This document shows positions 7,826-12,983 of a stretch of DNA of 12,983 nucleotides, piece after piece (positions within the stretch are counted from its first letter, which is position 1; every line of letters begins with the position of its first letter). Both the position numbers and the translations under genes were made by a program. The stretch spans positions 1-12,983 of the forward strand of contig CAJGCD010000045.1 of assembly GCA_904501715.1 (NCBI GenBank), written 5' to 3'. The notes beneath the pieces are model-generated. The model ran no database searches. It was not told the DNA's origin and worked only from the letters and a program-made list of their open reading frames with translations. Origin of the DNA: an uncultured Clostridia bacterium. GTDB lineage: Bacteria > Bacillota > Clostridia > Oscillospirales > CAG-272.

Positions 7826-8563
7826 ATGAGAGAAGAAAAAGAGTATACCGAGGGTATAGCCATTGAAAAGGGCAAATTTTTAAGTTGGCTTGAGAATTTT
7901 TGGTATCATTATAAATGGCACACGGTAATAGCCGCGTTTCTTTTGATAGTGGCGGTCGTTTGCATAGCACAAAGCTGTACTAAGGAAAAAAGTGATATTG
8001 CGGTTATTTACGCAGGACCTGTGTATCTGGACGGAGAGAAAACAGCTAATATAAGAACCTCCTTATCGCAAAATCTCCCAAAGGACAGCTTTGGCGATGA
8101 GGCGGTCGCGAATGCTTTGAGCTATCTTATTATGTCCGAGGAACAGATAAAAGAGGCAGAAAAGGGATTAAATCCCGATGGTTCACCGGTTTACATAGAC
8201 CGCGCCTTTATCGTGGAGCAGCAGGAGACCTTTGACTCATTGCTTGCCACCGATAAAAGCTCCATACTGCTTTTGGACCCCTATCTCTTTAATATGCTGG
8301 GCGGAAATGCCGACTCGGTGAGACTTTGCGAACTGAGCGACGTGTTGGGCTACACACCTGAGGGCGCAGTAAGCAGATTTGGTATAAGACTTGGAGATAC
8401 CTCGATATATAATACAAATCCGGCGCTTCAGGTGCTTCCTGCTGATACGGTGCTGTGCGTACACGTTAAGCGTTATTTACAAAAGGAAGAGGATTACCAA
8501 AAGGAAGTAGAAGCTTTTAAGGCTTTTGCTGTGCTTGATACTGACGGAGATAAGACAGAATAA
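7826..8563 (+). CDS. single-pass membrane protein of unknown function, 245 aa
   Basis: I do not recognise a named family. A short charged cytoplasmic N-terminus contains a tryptophan/tyrosine-rich stretch, SWLENFWYHYKWH (20-32), just before one membrane segment (about 32-50). An extracytoplasmic domain of about 190 residues follows. Its first strands (SDIAVIYAGPVYL, 56-68) and the LLLDPYLFNMLGG segment (about 148-160) look like an alpha/beta fold. The end is rich in Lys/Glu/Asp. A cysteine (C51) follows the membrane segment, but the preceding AQS does not fit a lipobox well, so I do not call it a lipoprotein. The start is supported by GAGGG at 7813-7817. The stop overlaps the ATG of the EamA permease gene by one base (TAATG), which implies translational coupling with that transporter. 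Confidence 0.82.
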   Translation: MREEKEYTEGIAIEKGKFLSWLENFWYHYKWHTVIAAFLLIVAVVCIAQSCTKEKSDIAVIYAGPVYLDGEKTANIRTSLSQNLPKDSFGDEAVANALSYLIMSEEQIKEAEKGLNPDGSPVYIDRAFIVEQQETFDSLLATDKSSILLLDPYLFNMLGGNADSVRLCELSDVLGYTPEGAVSRFGIRLGDTSIYNTNPALQVLPADTVLCVHVKRYLQKEEDYQKEVEAFKAFAVLDTDGDKTE

Positions 8564-9480
8564 TGAAAAGTAAATGGACATCAAATGCCGCGCTTTTTCT
8601 CGCCGCAATAATCTGGGGCTTTGCGTTTGTTGCTCAGGTAGAGGGTACTAAGTATATAGGAGCCTTTACTATGATAGGCTTCAGATTTACCATAGGAATA
8701 ATTTCGCTTTTGCCTGTGGTACTCATATTTGAGCGCGGAAGAACCGATAAGGCAGAAAGAAAGCTGACGTTAAAGGCATCACTTATAACGGGTATAGTAC
8801 TGTTTTGCGCCATAACGCTTCAGCAGTTCGGAATTCAGATAACCGCCAGCGCGGGAATATCGGGCTTTATAACAGGACTTTATATGATATTCGTACCCTT
8901 TGTGTATCTTGTTCTGTTTAAAAGGAAAACGGGAATACAGGTATGGATAGGCGCGCTGTGCGCATTTATAGGTCTGTTTTTGCTTTGCTATAAGGTAGGA
9001 GAGGGCTTTGCCTTCGGGCTTGGAGAGCTTTTGCTGCTCCTTGGCTCCTTCTTATGGACGGCACATGTAATGCTTATCGAGCATTTCGGCAAAAAGCTGC
9101 GCTCCTTGCATTATTCGTGGGGACAGTTTGCCGTATGCGCATTGTTGGGAATGATATGCGCTTTCGCCTTTGAGAAGGTTAGCGTACAAGCTCTCCTTGA
9201 CGCAAAATGGGCGCTTCTTTACTGCGGAGTTCTTTCCAGCGGATGTGCCTATACCTTGCAGGTAGTAGGGCAAAAGAATGCTGACCCCACTTACGCCGTC
9301 ATAATACTGTCTACCGAATCGGCATTCAGTGCCATTGGAGGTGCAATCTTCGGCATAGATTCTATATCCTGGATAGGATATTTAGGATGTGCGTTTATGT
9401 TTGCGGGAATTCTTTGCACTCAGATAAGATTTAAGAGCAAAAAAGACAGGGAAACCGAATACTTGGAAAAACAGAAGTAA
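8563..9480 (+). CDS. EamA/DMT-family permease, 10 membrane segments
   Basis: This is a predicted inner-membrane transporter of the drug/metabolite superfamily, which includes amino-acid, nucleotide-sugar and metabolite exporters; the substrate cannot be read from sequence. Across 305 residues there are about ten hydrophobic segments arranged as two EamA repeats (about 8-142 and 150-290). The first repeat opens with the typical AAIIWGFAFVAQ segment (14-25). A Lys/Arg-rich loop (61-71) separates early segments and the C-terminus is a short charged cytoplasmic tail (291-305). The start overlaps the previous stop codon by one base. The nearest GGAG (8546-8549) is rather far upstream, so translation probably relies on coupling. 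Isoleucine is encoded almost only by ATA (about 24 of 31 by hand count). Confidence 0.93.
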   Translation: MKSKWTSNAALFLAAIIWGFAFVAQVEGTKYIGAFTMIGFRFTIGIISLLPVVLIFERGRTDKAERKLTLKASLITGIVLFCAITLQQFGIQITASAGISGFITGLYMIFVPFVYLVLFKRKTGIQVWIGALCAFIGLFLLCYKVGEGFAFGLGELLLLLGSFLWTAHVMLIEHFGKKLRSLHYSWGQFAVCALLGMICAFAFEKVSVQALLDAKWALLYCGVLSSGCAYTLQVVGQKNADPTYAVIILSTESAFSAIGGAIFGIDSISWIGYLGCAFMFAGILCTQIRFKSKKDRETEYLEKQK

Positions 9481-9485
9481 ATGCT

Positions 9486-9502
9486 AACACCGAGGAGGTG
9501 TT
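9486..9502 (+). promoter_or_regulatory. small hairpin enclosing the Shine-Dalgarno of the 33-codon gene
   Basis: AACACC (9486-9491) pairs with GGTGTT (9497-9502) around a GAGGA loop. An outer GC/GC pair is possible with a bulged T at 9485. The near-perfect AGGAGG Shine-Dalgarno (9493-9498) of the following mini-gene is partly in the loop and partly in the 3' arm. The structure could damp or tune translation initiation. It is short (6-8 bp), so the effect is an inference. Confidence 0.4.
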
Positions 9503-9505
9503 GCT

Positions 9506-9607
9506 ATGAAAAGAAATAAAGACTTTTTTAGGGGATTTTCAGTGGGCATTTGTGTTTTTGGCACGGTGGCGGCAATTATGTTGATTGCGTTTTGGATATT
9601 TCTGTAA
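9506..9607 (+). CDS. 33-aa single-pass membrane mini-protein
   Basis: A 34-codon frame (ATG 9506, TAA 9605-9607) with an excellent Shine-Dalgarno: AGGAGG at 9493-9498, 7 nt before the ATG. The product begins MKRNKDFFRG, positively charged, and continues with one uninterrupted hydrophobic segment (about residues 11-33) ending in AFWIFL. This is the pattern of a small integral membrane protein with the N-terminus in the cytoplasm. It fills the gap between the EamA permease and the pseudouridine synthase gene (25 nt after the former, 9 nt before the latter). Its stop overlaps the ribosome binding site of the latter. Function is unknown; it could be an accessory subunit of the adjacent permease, but this is speculation. 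It is too short for usual gene callers. Confidence 0.65.
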   Translation: MKRNKDFFRGFSVGICVFGTVAAIMLIAFWIFL

Positions 9608-9616
9608 GAGGTAAAA

Positions 9617-10345
9617 ATGAGACTTGACAAATTTTTGGGGCTTTGCGGATGCTGCTCAAGGTCTGATGCTAAAAAAGCGATACGCGGCAAAAATGTTACG
9701 GTAAACGGAAGCGTAGCCAAGAGCGGTGATATGCACGTTGACCCTAATGCCGATATAATCGTTTATTTTGGCAAAGAGGTTGTGTACAGGGAATATAACT
9801 ATATAATGATCAACAAGCCCGAGGGAGTAGTAAGCGCCACCGAGGACGGACGGGATGTTACGGTGCTTGACCTTCTTCCGCCGAACGTGAGAAACGATAG
9901 GATGTTTCCTTGCGGAAGGCTTGATAAAAATACTCTTGGATTGGTCCTGATTACCGATAACGGCGAGCTGGCTCACGAATTGCTCTCGCCGAAAAGCCAC
10001 GTGAGTAAGAGGTATAGCTTCAAAGCCGAGCACCCATTGACTCCCGAGGAGGCAAAACGCTTTGAGAACGGGCTTGTCCTTGATGACGGATATGAAACAC
10101 TGCCCGCGCACATAGAGCTTTGCGGAGACGGAAGTGAGGGTATCATAACGCTTACAGAGGGAAAGTACCATCAGATAAAGCGAATGCTTAACTCACTGGA
10201 TAATAAAATAACCTATCTTGAAAGAATTACCTTTGGACCGCTTTCTCTTGACGGTACGCTGGAGAGAGGACAGTGGAGATATCTTACTGAGGACGAGATA
10301 GATGCCCTTAGGGCGCACAAAAAAACAATTAAAGAAAGCTTATAA
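9617..10345 (+). CDS. rsuA: RsuA-family rRNA pseudouridine synthase
   Basis: This enzyme isomerises a specific uridine in rRNA to pseudouridine; RsuA itself acts on U516 of 16S rRNA. The 242-residue protein has an N-terminal S4 RNA-binding domain (about 1-48, beginning MRLDKFLGLCGCCSRSDAKK). The RsuA/RluB/E/F catalytic domain (about 58-235) follows. The catalytic aspartate is D103 in CGRLDKNTLGLVL. The late motif GKYHQIKRML resembles RsuA more than RluB, which usually has an R-N-R-E-V-R-R-M form here, so I favour the 16S U516 assignment, not firmly. The start is supported by AAGAGG (9606-9611), 5 nt before the ATG and overlapping the stop of the mini-gene. tex follows 14 nt downstream. Confidence 0.92.
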   Translation: MRLDKFLGLCGCCSRSDAKKAIRGKNVTVNGSVAKSGDMHVDPNADIIVYFGKEVVYREYNYIMINKPEGVVSATEDGRDVTVLDLLPPNVRNDRMFPCGRLDKNTLGLVLITDNGELAHELLSPKSHVSKRYSFKAEHPLTPEEAKRFENGLVLDDGYETLPAHIELCGDGSEGIITLTEGKYHQIKRMLNSLDNKITYLERITFGPLSLDGTLERGQWRYLTEDEIDALRAHKKTIKESL

Positions 10346-10359
10346 AACGGAGATTTACC

Positions 10360-12525
10360 ATGGACATTATTAAAAGATTAGCAGAGGAATTTAATATAAA
10401 GCAGGAGCAGGTAGAGAAGACGGTAGCTCTTATTGACGACGGAAATACTATCCCCTTTATTGCCCGTTACCGTAAGGAGGAAACGGGAAGCCTTGACGAT
10501 AATATACTCCGCGACCTTGACGACAGACTTACCTATCTTCGCAATATAGAGAAGAGAAAAGAAGAGGTCAGAAATCTTATTACCGAGATGGGAAAGATGA
10601 CCGAGGAAATAGCGGAAGCCATTGATAAAGCGCAGACTATAACAGAGGTGGATGATATTTACCGCCCCTTCCGTCCCCATAGAAAGACCAGAGCGTCGGT
10701 TGCGCGTGAAAAGGGACTCGAGCCCTTGGCGGAGCTTATTCTCGCTCAGGAGGACACGTACGTCCCCTCTATCGAGGAGCAAGCCGAGGACTTTGTCAGC
10801 GAGGAAAAGCAGGTGGCAAGCGCCGAGGAGGCTATTGCGGGAGCCTGTGATATTATAGCTGAAAGTATTTCGGATAACGCAGATTTCCGTAAGACGGTAA
10901 GAAAGATAACCTTTGACACGGGATTTATAGCAACAAAGAGCAATACCGAGGAGGATACGGTATATTCAATGTACTACGACCACTCGGAGCTTATATCGAA
11001 GATACCCGCTCACAGAGTTCTTGCCATAAACCGAGGCGAGAAGGAAGAGATACTTAAAGTCAGCGTAAGCGTAGAAAAGGGAATTATTCTTAATTACCTT
11101 TGCGCCGAGATGATAACGAACCTTAAGAGCCCTGCTTCAAAATACGTTGAAGCGGCTGTTATAGACAGCTATGACAGACTTATCGCGCCTTCCATAGAAA
11201 GAGAAGTGAGAAATGACCTTTTCGATACCGCAAGCGAGGGAGCAATAAAGCTCTTTGCTGATAACCTTAAGCATTTGCTCATGCAATCTCCTCTTAAGGG
11301 GAAAACTGTGCTTGGCTTTGACCCCGGATATATAAACGGATGTAAGACTGCCGTAGTGGACAAGACGGGAAAGGTGCTTGATACCGCAGTTGTATATCCT
11401 ACTACAAAGTCTAAGTTCAAGACCGAGGAAGCGGCTAAGATCATAAAGAAGATGGTAGAAAAGTATCACGTGGACGTTATTGCCATCGGAAACGGAACAG
11501 CATCCCGTGAGAGCGAGATATTTATAGCAGACACGCTTAAGGACGTTAATTATGACTGTAAATATATCATTATAAGCGAAGCGGGAGCATCTGTCTACTC
11601 GGCGTCAAAGCTGGCAGCCGAGGAATTTCCCGATTTTGACGTAATGCAGCGTTCAGCGGTGTCCATAGCGAGAAGATTGCAGGATCCTCTCGCCGAGCTT
11701 GTAAAGATAGACCCTAAGTCTATCGGAGTAGGACAGTATCAGCACGATATGAAGCCCGCAAGACTTGACGGAGCGCTGCAAGGCGTAGTTGAGGATTGCG
11801 TAAACTCGGTAGGCGTAGACCTGAATACGGCATCATATTCCTTGCTGTCGTATATTTCGGGAATAAATATGACCAGCGCCAAGAATATCGTAAAATATAG
11901 AGAAGAGAACGGAGAGTTCAAATCAAGAAACGCAATACTCAAGGTGCCGAGAATAGGTGCAAAAGCCTTTGAGCAGTGCGCGGGATTTTTGCGTGTGCCT
12001 CACTCAAAGGAAATTCTCGACAATACGGGAGTGCATCCCGAGTCATACGAGGCAGCGCATAAGCTGTTGGATATGTTCGGATATTCGGAAAGCGACGTAG
12101 TCGAAGGAAAGCTTGCCGAGCTCCCCGAAAAGATAAAGGCGTATGGAAGCGCGAAGGTATGCGAGGAATGCGGCGTGGGAGCGCCCACCTTGCACGATAT
12201 AGTTACCGAGCTGCTTAAGCCGGGACGAGATATCAGAGACAGCTTCCAGCCGCCTGTGCTTCGTCAGGACGTAATGGGTATCGAGGACCTGAAGCCCGAT
12301 ATGGTGCTTCAGGGAACAGTCAGAAACGTAATTGATTTCGGTGCCTTTGTTGATATAGGAGTGCATCAGGACGGACTTGTTCATATCTCTGAGCTTGCCG
12401 ACAGATTTGTAAAGCATCCCTCTGAAATCGTATCGGTAGGAGACAGGGTAGAGGTGCGTGTTCTTTCGGTAGATATCAAGAAAAAAAGAATAGGACTTTC
12501 AATGAAAAAAGGAAAGCAATGTTAA
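10360..12525 (+). CDS. tex: Tex-family S1 RNA-binding transcription accessory protein
   Basis: Tex is a conserved nucleic-acid-binding protein linked to transcription and, in some bacteria, toxin expression and stress tolerance; it is a bacterial relative of eukaryotic Spt6. The 721 residues show the full architecture. The N-terminal helical Tex region (1-200) has IPFIARYRKE (31-40) and the conserved IYRPFRPHRKTRA (100-112). A YqgF/RNase-H-like domain (about 315-445) includes VLGFDPGYINGCKTAVVD (317-334) and IAIGNGTASRESE (375-387). Helix-hairpin-helix repeats (about 480-545) include VNSVGVDLNTAS and LLSYISGIN. A C-terminal S1 domain (647-717) contains GTVRNVIDFGAFVDIG. GGAG at 10349-10352 is 7 nt before the ATG. 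It is the last gene of the run that begins at 7826. No feature looks truncated. Confidence 0.98.
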   Translation: MDIIKRLAEEFNIKQEQVEKTVALIDDGNTIPFIARYRKEETGSLDDNILRDLDDRLTYLRNIEKRKEEVRNLITEMGKMTEEIAEAIDKAQTITEVDDIYRPFRPHRKTRASVAREKGLEPLAELILAQEDTYVPSIEEQAEDFVSEEKQVASAEEAIAGACDIIAESISDNADFRKTVRKITFDTGFIATKSNTEEDTVYSMYYDHSELISKIPAHRVLAINRGEKEEILKVSVSVEKGIILNYLCAEMITNLKSPASKYVEAAVIDSYDRLIAPSIEREVRNDLFDTASEGAIKLFADNLKHLLMQSPLKGKTVLGFDPGYINGCKTAVVDKTGKVLDTAVVYPTTKSKFKTEEAAKIIKKMVEKYHVDVIAIGNGTASRESEIFIADTLKDVNYDCKYIIISEAGASVYSASKLAAEEFPDFDVMQRSAVSIARRLQDPLAELVKIDPKSIGVGQYQHDMKPARLDGALQGVVEDCVNSVGVDLNTASYSLLSYISGINMTSAKNIVKYREENGEFKSRNAILKVPRIGAKAFEQCAGFLRVPHSKEILDNTGVHPESYEAAHKLLDMFGYSESDVVEGKLAELPEKIKAYGSAKVCEECGVGAPTLHDIVTELLKPGRDIRDSFQPPVLRQDVMGIEDLKPDMVLQGTVRNVIDFGAFVDIGVHQDGLVHISELADRFVKHPSEIVSVGDRVEVRVLSVDIKKKRIGLSMKKGKQC

Positions 12526-12708
12526 CAAAAAAAGCCCAAAATAATGATTTTTATAGCGTTTTTGTATATGTTGCACAAATAAATTTATTAAATTTTGGGG
12601 ATTTATCCGCTTTCATTTTTTGCAAAAATTTGGTATAATATAATACGGTATATTAGACAAGTATTTTAATAATTTAACTTCGTAATAATTTCAGGAGGCT
12701 CAAAAAAT
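12526..12708 (+). promoter_or_regulatory. intergenic region with extended -10 promoter for the ABC ATPase gene
   Basis: An extended -10 element TGGTATAAT (12631-12639) is followed directly by a second overlapping TATAAT (12639-12644). No good -35 is found 17 nt upstream (TTTCAT at 12611-12616 is poor), as is common for extended -10 promoters. The predicted leader is about 60 nt and ends with AGGAGG at 12693-12698, 10 nt before the ATG. Just after tex, a poly-A stretch and the loosely spaced inverted arms CCCAAAAT (12535-12542) and ATTTTGGG (12592-12599) could form a long-loop structure. I do not see a compact intrinsic terminator for the tex operon. Confidence 0.65.
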
Positions 12709-12983
12709 ATGGCAAGCTTATCTCTTAGACACATTTACAAAAAGTATCCGGGTGGCGTTACCGCCGTTTCGGATTTTAACCTTGAGGTCAAGGACAAGGA
12801 GTTCCTTGTACTCGTAGGTCCTTCGGGATGTGGTAAGACAACCACCCTTCGTATGATAGCAGGACTTGAGGAGATCACCGAGGGTGAGCTTTTCATCGGA
12901 GACAGACTCGTTAACGATGTAGCACCTAAGGACAGAGAGATCGCGATGGTTTTCCAGAACTACGCTCTTTATCCTCATATGTC
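12709..12983 (+). CDS. msmX: sugar ABC importer ATP-binding protein (MsmX/UgpC/MalK type), 5' part
   Basis: Only the first 91 codons are inside the window; the frame runs off the end. The fragment is the N-terminal nucleotide-binding domain of a carbohydrate ABC importer ATPase. It has the family's opening (MASLSLRHIYKKYPGG), the Walker A motif GPSGCGKTT (37-45) with K43 binding ATP phosphate, and the segment IAGLEEITEG (50-59). The Q-loop VFQNYALYPHM (81-91) contains Q83. This opening is characteristic of the MsmX/UgpC subfamily, whose members often energise several sugar importers at once. That fits a stand-alone gene with its own promoter. No permease or binding-protein gene is visible here. 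MalK/UgpC subtypes cannot be separated from this fragment. Codon use leans to ATC, CTT and GGT, as expected of a highly expressed gene. Confidence 0.93.
   Translation, partial: MASLSLRHIYKKYPGGVTAVSDFNLEVKDKEFLVLVGPSGCGKTTTLRMIAGLEEITEGELFIGDRLVNDVAPKDREIAMVFQNYALYPHM

Noticed and set aside
9656..10171. 171-codon open frame on the minus strand inside the pseudouridine synthase gene
   Set aside because: It is antisense to conserved S4 and catalytic motifs and shows no recognisable domain.
12535..12599. Inverted repeat CCCAAAAT/ATTTTGGG as a riboswitch or terminator
   Set aside because: The arms are 49 nt apart with no supporting internal stem, and they lie upstream of the predicted transcription start.

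Overview
The window looks like the chromosome of an anaerobic, low-to-mid GC Firmicute of the class Clostridia, possibly an uncultured gut Oscillospirales or related lineage. This rests on the gene content (GreA, Tex, a CdaR/PucR-type regulator, an S41 protease, an MsmX/UgpC-type ATPase), AGGAGG-like ribosome binding sites, sigma-A-type promoters and heavy use of ATA for isoleucine. All genes lie on the + strand, packed head to tail. I see no rRNA, tRNA, CRISPR array, insertion sequence, phage gene or integrase.

Layout. (1) 1-4418 is a probable operon: the 3' part of a topoisomerase III gene (topB), a large membrane protein of unknown function, deoxyribose-phosphate aldolase (deoC, 4-base overlap with the gene before it) and the 16S rRNA m3U1498 methyltransferase gene rsmE. 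(2) 4419-5708 is a stand-alone unit: an AT-rich gap with a good sigma-A promoter, a sugar-diacid-regulator-like protein (CdaR/PucR type), and a 12-bp hairpin that may be its terminator. (3) 5791-7812 holds a membrane-anchored S41/PDZ carboxyl-terminal-processing protease, then greA, then a hairpin. (4) 7826-12525 is a second closely spaced run: an unknown single-pass membrane protein, an EamA/DMT permease, a 33-codon membrane mini-protein not usually called by annotation tools, an RsuA-type pseudouridine synthase, and the RNA-binding transcription accessory protein Tex. (5) 12526-12983 is a 183-nt non-coding gap with an extended -10 promoter, then the 5' end of a sugar ABC importer ATPase that runs off the window.

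The functions are mostly housekeeping: DNA topology, deoxynucleoside catabolism, rRNA modification, transcription elongation and envelope proteolysis. They do not form one obvious pathway. I found no convincing new defence, mobile or biosynthetic system. The less explained parts are the 556-residue membrane protein, the 245-residue membrane-anchored protein, the 33-aa mini-protein with a Shine-Dalgarno sequence inside a small hairpin, and the shift in codon use in the two genes that have their own strong promoters (the CdaR-like regulator and the ABC ATPase).
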